Of a stretch of DNA of 64,000 nt, positions 18,292 through 26,265 are shown in pieces. Source of the DNA: Rhizobium sp. NRK18 (lineage in GTDB: Bacteria; Pseudomonadota; Alphaproteobacteria; Rhizobiales; Rhizobiaceae). Made by a program: the position numbers and the translations under genes. The first letter of the stretch is position 1. Each line of letters starts with the position of its first letter. The stretch covers positions 124,001 to 188,000 of the forward strand of contig NZ_JANFMV010000001.1 in the NCBI RefSeq assembly GCF_024385575.1, in the 5' to 3' direction. The notes beneath the pieces are model-generated. The model did no database searches. It was not told the DNA's origin and saw nothing but the letters and a program-made list of their open reading frames with translations.

Positions 18292-19182
18292 CTATCCCAA
18301 AATTGCGCGTTCAAGTTCCATATCGCGACTGCGCTCCTGTTGCCGCAGACTCCATCTTGCCGATCGAATTGCCCGCTTCTTAATCCGCTTTCCCTCGCCG
18401 TTGGCAACGCAAAGTGACTTGATCGTCTGCGGTTCCAGCGCCGTCAGCGCTTTCGCCAATCCGCTCATTCGGATCGCACGTTTCCGTTGCCGCCATTTCC
18501 CGGTGACGGTCGTGAGTATTTCGCCGGTGGACATATCCACCGTCTCCTCTTTGAAGGGATAGAGATTGTGCTCGCTAACCGGACTCTTACACATATAGGC
18601 AACATATCCGGTGACTTTCTTTCTGGTGATGTAGCGAAAATGAAAGACGATGGTTCCGGGTATAAATGCCATGTGTTTCTGATTAGTCTGTTCCTGCAAT
18701 TTGGTGATTTCCGCCAAATCTATGCCCCAGACCAACAAGTGAACATGCCATGACATCCATGGCCTGTTCCCACCCGGTACGCACGAAGCTTTTGGATAAT
18801 AAGCCGGCTCGATCATTCCGACATAATTCGTTTCCGCGAGCGTCGAACTGATCCACGTCATCATCGATTTAACATCGACGTTGGCAGCTTCCGTTGCCGC
18901 CATCGAATGCTCCGCATTCGCCAGCGTCACGAAAAACAAGTTCTCTATTTGCGAGTCCTTCAGTGTGGATTTCAAATGACTGTTTAGGTCCGTCGCAAAA
19001 TCGATTCTGGATATGAAGTTTGCGGCATTAAGGTTCTTTGCCGATCGCAACTCCAACTGGGTTGCGAGTTGCGGACTGACACTGTGTCTACCGAGGTTTG
19101 AAAGTCTGTAATTGCGAAACTGCACATCTATTTCATGCTGACGCTTATGCAATTCCGATATCGAACGAATAGGCTTTCTCAT
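18292..19182 (-). CDS. HUH-type rolling-circle replication initiator
   Basis: A 296-residue protein with the three core RCR motifs. These are a strand FFVTLAN (about 83-89) as motif I, SWHVHLLVWG (H146-x-H148) as the metal-binding HUH motif II, and YVAYMCKSP (Y196-x-x-K199) as motif III with a single catalytic tyrosine. The C-terminus is very basic. It would nick an origin strand and start rolling-circle replication of the excised island, or mobilise it. The start at 19182 is chosen because an AGGAGG site inside a hairpin precedes it. It is transcribed in the same direction as the AlpA and integrase genes. Confidence 0.7.
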   Translation of the reverse strand: MRKPIRSISELHKRQHEIDVQFRNYRLSNLGRHSVSPQLATQLELRSAKNLNAANFISRIDFATDLNSHLKSTLKDSQIENLFFVTLANAEHSMAATEAANVDVKSMMTWISSTLAETNYVGMIEPAYYPKASCVPGGNRPWMSWHVHLLVWGIDLAEITKLQEQTNQKHMAFIPGTIVFHFRYITRKKVTGYVAYMCKSPVSEHNLYPFKEETVDMSTGEILTTVTGKWRQRKRAIRMSGLAKALTALEPQTIKSLCVANGEGKRIKKRAIRSARWSLRQQERSRDMELERAILG

Positions 19183-19200
19183 GTTGCCTCCTAGGCAACA
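19182..19200 (-). promoter_or_regulatory. Hairpin that encloses the ribosome binding site of the initiator gene
   Basis: Arms TGTTGCC/GGCAACA (7 bp) around a TAGGA loop. The Shine-Dalgarno AGGAGG straddles loop and 3' arm, and the last base of the arm is the A of the start codon. Folding would partly hide the binding site, so initiator synthesis may be limited at translation or controlled by a protein that binds this palindrome. Confidence 0.55.
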
Positions 19201-19305
19201 GGCAAAGCTTCGCCGTTCAAGCGGGTACCCTGCCTGTTGCATATGGTTCAAATGTTATGATGGTCGTGGTTCAGGGGTGGGTTGGTGTACTACAAGGGTA
19301 ACCCA

Positions 19306-20061
19306 TCACCCTTTGCCCTTGCCTCCAGATGGCGGCTTAGGCGTCGTGCCTTTGCCCCCGGAGGTGGGCTTTTGCTTTTTTAATTTCGGTATGGTCAGGC
19401 TGTCTCCAACCTTGTCTCTGAATGCGAGAATTTGCGCAGTGCAAACATTGCCTTTTCGCGGTCTTAGGCGCATCCGTACGAGAACTCTGCCTCCACTCAC
19501 CAATGCGGGGCAGGAGTTGAGTTGTTGAGATAGTTCTCCAGGTTCGAAATGAATCGCCAATTTCTGGCGATTTCGCTCCGCTCGTCTCTTCGCTGATGCG
19601 CGCTTCTTCTCCTCTTGTTGCTCGCGAATTTTGTCGGCAACTGCTTTCGGCAACGTCTCGGTTTCCCAAAATGGCTTCAGCAGCCGATTGAACATACCCG
19701 CGCGTCTTGCCGAGGACATGCTTCCAGCGCCGACCGCGAATTTGGTGACAAAAGAAATCAGATTCTTTCGCGGACTTTTCTGGAACTTCGGCCTTGGGCT
19801 TTCATTCTGCCAATCTGAATGTTCACAGAACGCTTGCCACTGATCGTCATCCGCATTCAGCAGATATGCGATCTTGTAGATTTTGGGTCCGTAAATCCGC
19901 TTCACCTCATCTGAAATGGTGTTGATCGGTGCCAAGCTGGTGCGAATTTCCAGTAGTTTTTCGATGGCACTCTGCGCATCGTTTTCATTCTTCGCCGCTG
20001 GTCCCGATTTCGAATTTCGAGAACGGGAGGGGGATGCCTTGGAATTTTGATACTTAGACAT
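19306..20061 (-). CDS. Basic protein of unknown function in the replication module
   Basis: A 251-residue, lysine/arginine-rich protein. The N-terminus is low-complexity (Ser/Lys). The centre has helical stretches. A charged coiled segment EEKKRASAKRRAERNRQK lies at about 165-182, and the C-terminus is a Gly/Lys/Pro repeat with two SGGKG units. No catalytic motif is visible; it could bind DNA. The start at 20061 lies eight bases after GGAGG and overlaps the AlpA stop; an ATG six bases upstream is less well spaced. It belongs to the alpA-this-initiator transcript. Confidence 0.6.
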   Translation of the reverse strand: MSKYQNSKASPSRSRNSKSGPAAKNENDAQSAIEKLLEIRTSLAPINTISDEVKRIYGPKIYKIAYLLNADDDQWQAFCEHSDWQNESPRPKFQKSPRKNLISFVTKFAVGAGSMSSARRAGMFNRLLKPFWETETLPKAVADKIREQQEEKKRASAKRRAERNRQKLAIHFEPGELSQQLNSCPALVSGGRVLVRMRLRPRKGNVCTAQILAFRDKVGDSLTIPKLKKQKPTSGGKGTTPKPPSGGKGKG

Positions 20062-20299
20062 TTCCATTACCTCCACGCTGGAACCGCTCAAAGTATGCGC
20101 GAATATCCTCGACACGATATGCGACAATGCGTGCTCCCAAGCTCACTGGCGCAGGAGCTTCTCCGGAACGGACGCGCGAGTACCATGTTGAGCGGCTCAT
20201 CGGCAGAAACTTCCCTTTTCCTAGGAAGTCGTTCAACCGCACATATCCTTCCTCAGGAAGCTTGACGGTGTGTTGGTTCGGCATTTTCAGTGAAGTCAT
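20054..20299 (-). CDS. AlpA-family HTH regulator / excisionase-like
   Basis: An 81-residue protein with a MerR-like AlpA/excisionase fold: YVRLNDFLGKGKFLPMSRSTWYSRVRSG is the winged-helix recognition part, followed by APAPVSLGARIVAYRVEDI. In P4-like elements AlpA controls integrase expression and excision. It leads the operon that contains the basic protein and the HUH initiator and overlaps the next gene. Confidence 0.85.
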   Translation of the reverse strand: MTSLKMPNQHTVKLPEEGYVRLNDFLGKGKFLPMSRSTWYSRVRSGEAPAPVSLGARIVAYRVEDIRAYFERFQRGGNGNV

Positions 20300-20613
20300 T
20301 TCTGTTCTCCAAACACTTTGGGTTCGGGCCCAATTGCCGCGAACACTCTCAAAGTATTGAAGTTTTCAGCGCTCCAAAATCCGCAATCTGAATCTGCCCT
20401 CCCCGCAATCGGAGTCTGCCCCCACCCTTACCGCTTGCCGGATTTCTGATGTCGGGAAGAATGCTAATATTTGAATCTACAGAAATGTTTGCAGAGATGT
20501 CTCTACACGTCAGATAAATGAGAAGTGCGGACCCGCGACCCGCAGCATCAGACTGATGCATCGAAACGACAAATATGTTTCTCTTTCGCCGGATAAATAC
20601 TGACTTCAGAGGT
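20300..20613. other. Intergenic region with tandem direct repeats, possible origin or operator
   Basis: About 314 bases upstream of the alpA operon and downstream of the 321-residue protein. It contains the alpA promoter region and the 19-bp repeats listed separately. An open frame at 20349-20561 on the minus strand reads through the repeats and has no recognisable features, so it is not called. Confidence 0.5.
20381..20421. repeat. Two 19-bp iteron-like direct repeats
   Basis: CCGCAATCTGAATCTGCCC (20381-20399) and CCGCAATCGGAGTCTGCCC (20403-20421) differ at two positions and start exactly 22 bases apart, about two turns of DNA helix. Same-face spacing just upstream of an alpA-initiator operon suggests binding sites for AlpA or the HUH initiator. 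Confidence 0.6.
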
Positions 20614-21579
20614 CTATTTCGCGTCGGTCGGAGGGGTAGGTTGCCCTTTCCGCCGAATGTAGTCGATTTGCTTGTCCGACAGTGCTGGTAGGGTAAAGAC
20701 CATTTTCTTTCCTCGCGGCAAATTCTCGAGACCGAGGTCGCTCAACTGCGAATCCTCAGCGCCAGAAAATAGGTCTGATGCTACGTATCTTGCCTTTGCA
20801 ATCCACTCGTCAAAGAGAGGCTTACTCATGTGAAACGGAAACGTCCCACTACAGATCGAGGAGAATAGGGTTCCATCTCCCCTCTTGATGCTTCCAGAGG
20901 CATAAATGAGTGGAAGGGTCGCTTTCCTGCTTACCCATGCGGGTTCTATCGCTCGCTCGGATAGTGGTCGAAACCCTTTTTCGGCTTCGAATGATGTATG
21001 ATCGTCATCATTTAGGCTTTTAATTATCTTGTTGGAGCCGGCCAACGATTTCCGTCGGACCTGTTTTGCCTCACAGTCTTCCGTCAGAAAATGATGAATC
21101 TTGCAAATTTCGAATATGTGCAACAGCGTTCTTTTGGAATCGATAACTTTCTTTTGTATTTTTTGCCCAGAATCTATGGATCTAAATCTTACCGCCCCAC
21201 CTAATGGGTAATATATTTCAGAGAAAAATTCTTTGCTCAAATATATATGTCTGGCATAAAAATCTGTCAGTAAATTTCTTGTGTTGGTTTCTTCAGTTGC
21301 TTTTCTTTCGGCGTCTATGATCATTTTTAGCATCGCGGATGCCATAATTTTCTTTCTCAGCGCATGATCGGCCGGAAAGAAAACCCACGCAATGAAGCCT
21401 GCTCTCAACACTTCCTTGTGTCCCGGATATGAGCTTCGCGGATCACCGAGAATCTTGATCGCGGATAGGCCGTCGAACTGCTTTATGAAAGACTTCCTGA
21501 ATTGCATTTCGACAAACGGTAATTCAAATTTCCTTTCAGAAATTTCTTTAACTGCACTCTTATTTTTCTTGCCTGCCAT
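20614..21579 (-). CDS. Protein of unknown function next to the integrase
   Basis: A 321-residue, lysine-rich protein, AT-rich in base composition. No membrane segment, signal peptide or catalytic motif is obvious. It reads as mixed helices and strands with FIAWVFFPADHALRKKIMAS, HHFLTEDCEAKQVRRKSLAG and a C-terminal LSDKQIDYIRRKGQPTPPT. It lies 37 bases downstream of the integrase stop on the same strand, so the two may be co-transcribed. I do not recognise the family. Confidence 0.6.
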   Translation of the reverse strand: MAGKKNKSAVKEISERKFELPFVEMQFRKSFIKQFDGLSAIKILGDPRSSYPGHKEVLRAGFIAWVFFPADHALRKKIMASAMLKMIIDAERKATEETNTRNLLTDFYARHIYLSKEFFSEIYYPLGGAVRFRSIDSGQKIQKKVIDSKRTLLHIFEICKIHHFLTEDCEAKQVRRKSLAGSNKIIKSLNDDDHTSFEAEKGFRPLSERAIEPAWVSRKATLPLIYASGSIKRGDGTLFSSICSGTFPFHMSKPLFDEWIAKARYVASDLFSGAEDSQLSDLGLENLPRGKKMVFTLPALSDKQIDYIRRKGQPTPPTDAK

Positions 21580-21616
21580 AATTTGACCTCTGATTATTGT
21601 CCATTGAAGCCTGTTA

Positions 21617-22792
21617 TTATTGACATGCGTGCTTAGTCCAGCCAGCCATCAACTCTCGCCGCTTCTCCAGAAGATCGCCACGACGATATGCTGCCTCCAC
21701 CTTGTTTTCAATTGTATGCGCAAGAGCCATTTCAACCACCTCGCGTGGGAAACTAGTAGTTTCTGCTGCCCAATCGCGGAACGATGATCGGAAACCGTGC
21801 GGCGTGAAGTTCACCTCCATCCGGCGCAGCATGGCTATGAACACCATGTTCGACATGGGCTTCTCGTTTGAACGCCCGGGAAACAGGTATTCACTGCCGG
21901 TCGAGAGAGCTATTGCCTCTTTGACAATCTCGATAGCACGATCGCTGAGTGGAATGCGGTGAATGCGCTTTGCCTTCATCCGTTGGGCTGGAATCGTCCA
22001 TATCTTCGCCGTCAGATCAACCTCGGCGCGTTGGGCCAGCAGGATTTCACTCGTGCGGGTGGCGGTCAGAATCAATAGTTCGAAAGCTAGCTTGGAAATC
22101 CGATTGGCATCATTGTCGCGTAGCCGCTTCACAAAGGCCGGCACGTCGCCGAATGGCATTGCGGCATGATGTTTATCCCGGTCGACCTGCTTGGGGAGGC
22201 CGCGGCTGACGCCATCTACCGGGTTGTCACCCTCCCGATAGCCAGACGCCTTCGCCCAATCGAAGACGCTCGCCATGCGTTGCCGAATCCGGCGGGCGGT
22301 CTCTGGCTTGTTCAGCCAGATCGGAGATAGAACGCGCAACACATCCGGTGTTTCGATCTTGTCGATCCTCAGCTCGCCAATCACCGGAAATGCATACTGC
22401 GTCAGCGTATTTATCCACTGTTGCACGTGCTTTGGGTTGGTCCATGCCGCTTTGTGTTCTTTGTGAACCGTTTCGGCTGCGATTTTGAAGGTGGGATAGA
22501 TTTTGCGCGCTTCCCGCTTTGCAGCCAGCGGGTCGCCGCCGGCCCGCGCGGCCTTTCGAAATTCCAGAGCTTTCTCCCGCGCTTCCGCAAGACTGACGAG
22601 ATCGGCGCCGCCGAGACCCATGTCGGTCCTCTTGCCCTGGATAACGATCCGCAGAAGCCATCGCTTGGCTCCTGACGGGTCCACGACCAAATACAGGCCG
22701 TTTCCGTCGCCGTACTTTCCGGGCTTCGTGACCTGCCTCACTTTAAGTGCGGAAAGTGCCTTTTCCGGATGCTTGCCTTTTGCTTTTGCCAT
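21617..22792 (-). CDS. P4-type tyrosine integrase of the island
   Basis: A 391-residue site-specific recombinase. The N-terminal DUF4102-like arm-binding domain shows GKYGDGNGLYLVVDPSGAKR and DPLAAKREARK. A SAM-like core-binding domain follows. The catalytic domain has TATRTSEILLAQ (first Arg), FTPHGFRSSFRDWAAE (HxxR) and EAAYRRGD (nucleophile Tyr), with MALAHTIENKVEAAY in the usual position. The start at 22792 is the standard N-terminus; 11 upstream codons are open. It would recombine the 16-bp tRNA core and excise the island, with AlpA as probable directionality factor. Confidence 0.95.
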   Translation of the reverse strand: MAKAKGKHPEKALSALKVRQVTKPGKYGDGNGLYLVVDPSGAKRWLLRIVIQGKRTDMGLGGADLVSLAEAREKALEFRKAARAGGDPLAAKREARKIYPTFKIAAETVHKEHKAAWTNPKHVQQWINTLTQYAFPVIGELRIDKIETPDVLRVLSPIWLNKPETARRIRQRMASVFDWAKASGYREGDNPVDGVSRGLPKQVDRDKHHAAMPFGDVPAFVKRLRDNDANRISKLAFELLILTATRTSEILLAQRAEVDLTAKIWTIPAQRMKAKRIHRIPLSDRAIEIVKEAIALSTGSEYLFPGRSNEKPMSNMVFIAMLRRMEVNFTPHGFRSSFRDWAAETTSFPREVVEMALAHTIENKVEAAYRRGDLLEKRRELMAGWTKHACQ

Positions 22793-23249
22793 TACCCAAC
22801 CCACGTACCCCACATTTCGCCACACAATTTATCGTGCATTTTATGGGGTCTCAATGAACAACGTTGTGCAATGCAATTTTTTTATGTAATTGATACATAA
22901 CACCATATTGCACTTCATAGCTCTATTCTGCGCTGTAATTGGGCGGCCCCCCTCTCCGCCATGCATTGCGAATAGCATTACTTCTCGTCGCGAATTTCAT
23001 GACAGGAAATCCGAAAGTTCCGGTACTTACGCCGAACCTTCGTCTCGATGGCCACATTCCCGGTACTGCTGGATCTAAATAACCTCAAAATGCCGCAGTG
23101 CATTTTCGGCAGCTATTCGTTTGTCGGTCGGACAGGGGTGCTTTCGAGCCTGCGCATTGATTCTATTTGCTGCCACGTGTTGGCTTTACGTTCTCTGATT
23201 TGACGTGGGCAATCCAAGCAGGCTTTGGCTGTGAAGCCGTCTGTCGCGT
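22793..23249. other. Integrase upstream region, attR and right junction
   Basis: About 455 bases without a convincing gene. From left to right: the integrase promoter area with two inverted repeats, GTGCAAT/ATTGCAC (about 22864-22914) enclosing ATGTA/TACAT, likely arm or operator sites; the attR core (22947-22962); and chromosomal DNA with a 7-bp hairpin AAAATGC/GCATTTT at 23087-23106. Open frames here are short and featureless. Confidence 0.5.
22947..22962 (+). repeat. attR: second copy of the 16-bp tRNA core
   Basis: CCCCCCTCTCCGCCAT, identical to 6167-6182 and in the same orientation. Homology to the tRNA stops at once on both sides, so this is a short core copy rather than a second tRNA. 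Confidence 0.9.
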
Positions 23250-24476
23250 TCAATTTAGATCGATAACCGTGGCCGGCGAAAAGCTCCGAGGCGTTTTCAC
23301 GCCACTGACCATACCCTGCCGTGAGCGCGGATTGCCGACTGATCCCTTGAGCCAGCACTCGCTCTTCGCGCGCACATATGTGAACGCGATGCAGCTATTG
23401 TTGTCGATGCATGCAAGTCTGCATTGGAGGGGCGTTGTAGCCTGTTGGAAGGGACGACTGGAAAGGTCGCCGCCTGGCAAGTCGACATCGTCAAAGAGAG
23501 CGTCCTGGGGGTCAATGGTACCCAAGGTAAAAGTTTCGGGATCAGGATCGGATCCGCTTAGAAGCATGCCGGAAAAGGCAACTTTATTGCCATCGACCCT
23601 GCCGTAGCCTGATTTGAGGAAGCAGTTTGGGCCGCGTTTGATGGCTGGGTTTATATTGAACGTGAAGGCTTTGCACTGGCCTCTCAGTGCCCCGCACTGT
23701 CCGGCACATTCAGCAGCGTCTGCAACCCTCACCGAACGGATGTCGTCGCCGAAAAGGTCGAGCCCAGTGTAGATCGCAAGGCGATCTGGTCGGTCTGATG
23801 TTTGGGTCGGAGGAAGGGAAGCTTCCGATGTCGATGAGTGAGCTCGGGGGGCATCCATTACCAGGCCGCTGGCCGATTTAGCTGGATCCTGCTGCACGAC
23901 GCCGTCATTTGCTGCGCCTGTTTTGTTTAGTCGATAGCGGACGATCTCTTCGGGGGTGAAAATGTGCATATCGTCTGGTGGCGTCTTGAACATGACGCTC
24001 ATCACTTCAGGTGGCGTATCGAAGCGGCCAAGGACGTCGATGATATCAGAAATGGTAAGTTGGGCGCCGACGAGATCTGATGATTGCGACGAGATCTGGT
24101 GGACGCCGAGCTCTCCTTCGACTTCCCGCGATACGCCGGCAAGGAAGATGTATGCGCAGGCCGAATAGCAGCCGCTTCCCTTGGGAATGTAGGTCGTCAG
24201 CTCCCGTTGATGGATATCATCCGCAATCAGAAGCCCCATCTGCACATTTCCGCCTGGACTATTGAGTGCGACCACCTTGGCGTTTGGAGCAGCATCAAGC
24301 ACGCGTCTGAAGTTTAGCGCGGAGCTAACGTCTATCTCGCCATTGAGAATAATCAGATCGGGATAGTCGTCGCTTATGATGAAGGGTCCGAAGGTTTTCT
24401 CAGCGGTCGACGCACTGCCAGCTGCAACGAGAAACAGAAGCGCGACGGCGAGCACAGCTTGAAATCTAGTACGCAT
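23250..24476 (-). CDS. Exported ClpP-like serine protease fold protein with PAN/Apple domains
   Basis: A 408-residue protein with a clear signal peptide (AVLAVALLFLVAAGSASTA). The first ~170 residues look like the ClpP/SDH fold: VVALNSPGGNVQMGLLIADD, then a candidate nucleophile in GSGCYSACAYIFLAG and a histidine in GVHQIS. The C-terminal half has two cysteine-rich PAN/Apple-like units (ECAGQCGALRGQCKAFTFN and QCRLACIDNNSCIAFTYV, each followed by CFLK or CWLK). It is probably a periplasmic or surface protein. The start at 24476 begins the signal peptide. It lies just outside the island and has no obvious operon partner. Confidence 0.7.
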   Translation of the reverse strand: MRTRFQAVLAVALLFLVAAGSASTAEKTFGPFIISDDYPDLIILNGEIDVSSALNFRRVLDAAPNAKVVALNSPGGNVQMGLLIADDIHQRELTTYIPKGSGCYSACAYIFLAGVSREVEGELGVHQISSQSSDLVGAQLTISDIIDVLGRFDTPPEVMSVMFKTPPDDMHIFTPEEIVRYRLNKTGAANDGVVQQDPAKSASGLVMDAPRAHSSTSEASLPPTQTSDRPDRLAIYTGLDLFGDDIRSVRVADAAECAGQCGALRGQCKAFTFNINPAIKRGPNCFLKSGYGRVDGNKVAFSGMLLSGSDPDPETFTLGTIDPQDALFDDVDLPGGDLSSRPFQQATTPLQCRLACIDNNSCIAFTYVRAKSECWLKGSVGNPRSRQGMVSGVKTPRSFSPATVIDLN

Positions 24477-24762
24477 GAAAAAACCCTTACCCAAGCCCAT
24501 CAAACTATATTGTCTGAGGATGAGCAAGTTTCATGCGCAACCTGCCGGGGGCGTTGATGGGTCGGGAGGAGTATTCGTGCAAACAGAAGGGTACGCCAAG
24601 CTTCCTGAAATCATGAGCAGCGGGCAACTTCCGGAGCATCGAACGACGCTTTCCTGCCCCGCACCTCTGCCCTCGAATTCCGACCTTATCCGCATTGCCT
24701 CCTGCAACATTCCCGTTACAATCGTCCTGTCAGACGACGGTTAGCTTTGGGAGGAGTGATAC

Positions 24763-25134
24763 GTGAGACGGATGTGGCCAGATGAATACGCCTTTCTGCT
24801 GGACGGTGCGGAAGAGGTTGAGCTTCATATTCCCGCGGTCGTCCATGAGAATGGTTCGCCGGGAAAGGCGATCAGCCGCAAGGCCCTGAAGGCCCGCATC
24901 AGCCAGCAGGACTTCGAAAAGATCTGGCCGCTGGCCGAGGCGCGCTATCGGCTTGGAGGACGGCTTGCCGGAAAGGCGATCACGCTGATTGCCAACAATC
25001 CGCATTACAGCAACTGGCACCCTGCCGACGGCGGCAGCGTCGAGAGCGTCTCCGACAGCGGGAAGCACTACACGACCTCCTATGTGGTCGTGCATTTTCT
25101 CCTGGATGATGTTCGGGAGACGGCGGACGCCTGA
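24763..25134 (+). CDS. Conserved hypothetical protein, GTG start
   Basis: A 123-residue soluble protein beginning with GTG behind a GGAGGAG site. It contains VELHIPAVVHENGSPGKAIS, DFEKIWPLAEARYRLGGR and ITLIANNPHYSNWHPADGG. No motif of known function is recognised. It is convergent with the GGDEF gene 30 bases downstream. Codon use looks like the host backbone, so it is probably a real gene. Confidence 0.6.
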   Translation: MRRMWPDEYAFLLDGAEEVELHIPAVVHENGSPGKAISRKALKARISQQDFEKIWPLAEARYRLGGRLAGKAITLIANNPHYSNWHPADGGSVESVSDSGKHYTTSYVVVHFLLDDVRETADA

Positions 25135-25166
25135 CATCGGCAGGCTGGTCTGTCGCGATGGCTGGT

Positions 25167-26138
25167 TCAGCCTCGGTGATGGTGCTGGCCGGCCTCGAAC
25201 AGCCTGAACGAATTCTTGCCTTCGCTCTTGGCCCTATAGAGCGCCCGGTCGGCGCGAGAGAACACGTCCTTCGGTTCGATATCGCCATTGACAGGGGCGC
25301 CGCCCACCGAGCTTGAGATACTCAGGCCGGCGATGCCCAGTTGCCATTGCATGTCCTTGACGATGCGGTTGCCGAGTTGTTCGAGGCAATCTGCGGATCG
25401 GCAGGGATGCAGCACGGCGAACTCGTCGCCGCCGAGCCGGCTGATCACGATTGCGTCCGGCAGGGCGACAGTCAGCCGATGGCCGGCCTCCTTCAGGCAC
25501 GCGTCTCCGGCCTGGTGGCCGAGGCTGTCGTTGACCGCCTTGAAACCGTCGAGGTCGATCAGCAGCAGGGCATGCGGGACTGCGGCTGACGCAGCATAGA
25601 CGTCTTCGAACACGGCCTCGAATTTCGCGCGCGAGGCGAGACCGGTGACGGTGTCGACTTCCGCCAGATGGCGGATGTGATCCATCATGGTCTTTTCGGC
25701 GGTGATGTCCTGCTTCATCCCGAAGAGTCGGACCGGTCTGCCATCGACCCGTTCGACGATCGCGGTGATCCTGATCCAGCGGCGATTGCCGGTCGCGGTG
25801 ATGATCTCGGCATCGAGCGTGAAATCGTTGCCGGCGGCGATCGTGGCGCTGCGGATTTCCGAGAGCTTCCGGCGGGAATCGTCCGTGTAGAGCGCGACGA
25901 TATCGTCGCGGCTCAGCGCGCATTGCGGCTCAAGATCGAACAGTTCGTAGACGGTATCGGTCCAGGTGAGAACTTCATCCGGGAGGCTGCATTCCCAGAT
26001 GCCGATGCGGGCTGCCTTGAAGGACTTGTCGAACAGTTCCTGCAGATGGTTGAAGCGGTCCGAGGTGGTCGCGTTGGCAGTCTGCGTGTCCGGACGCATC
26101 CTGTGCAGTCGAGCCGATGTTCGCCCCATATTCGACAC
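25167..26138 (-). CDS. Diguanylate cyclase with PAS sensor
   Basis: A 323-residue protein. A PAS/PAC domain (about 35-155; ARIGIWECSLPDEVLTWTD and VRLFGMKQDITAEK) precedes a GGDEF domain (about 165-315). The GGDEF domain shows DTVTGLASRAKFEAVFED, LLLIDLDGFKAVNDSLGHQAG and an intact RLGGDEFAVL active site. It should make cyclic di-GMP in response to a cytoplasmic signal. The RxxD inhibitory site five residues before GGDEF is missing, so product inhibition is probably weak. No membrane segment is present. Monocistronic. Confidence 0.92.
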   Translation of the reverse strand: MSNMGRTSARLHRMRPDTQTANATTSDRFNHLQELFDKSFKAARIGIWECSLPDEVLTWTDTVYELFDLEPQCALSRDDIVALYTDDSRRKLSEIRSATIAAGNDFTLDAEIITATGNRRWIRITAIVERVDGRPVRLFGMKQDITAEKTMMDHIRHLAEVDTVTGLASRAKFEAVFEDVYAASAAVPHALLLIDLDGFKAVNDSLGHQAGDACLKEAGHRLTVALPDAIVISRLGGDEFAVLHPCRSADCLEQLGNRIVKDMQWQLGIAGLSISSSVGGAPVNGDIEPKDVFSRADRALYRAKSEGKNSFRLFEAGQHHHRG

Positions 26139-26265
26139 CTATTTCCTCCATCCCTCATCACGCTTATCAGGTGAAGCCTAAGTGGAAAGTGTTGCTGTTG
26201 GGTTTCTGCTCGCTGCCCAAGCAAGAAAAATCTAATAAGCCAAGAATCTCAAGGCGAGGCGCCTG

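Noticed and set aside
20349..20561. 70-codon open frame on the minus strand in the alpA upstream region
   Set aside because: It reads through the direct repeats, has no ribosome binding site that I can see and no motif.
23087..23106. AAAATGC/GCATTTT hairpin near the right junction
   Set aside because: Short stem without a T-run on the relevant side; not strong enough to call a terminator.
23113..23358. 81-codon open frame on the minus strand
   Set aside because: Overlaps the 3' end of the ClpP-like/PAN gene in another frame and shows no domain.
24475..24744. 89-codon open frame on the plus strand
   Set aside because: Begins in the signal-peptide region of the opposite gene; proline/serine-rich with no features.
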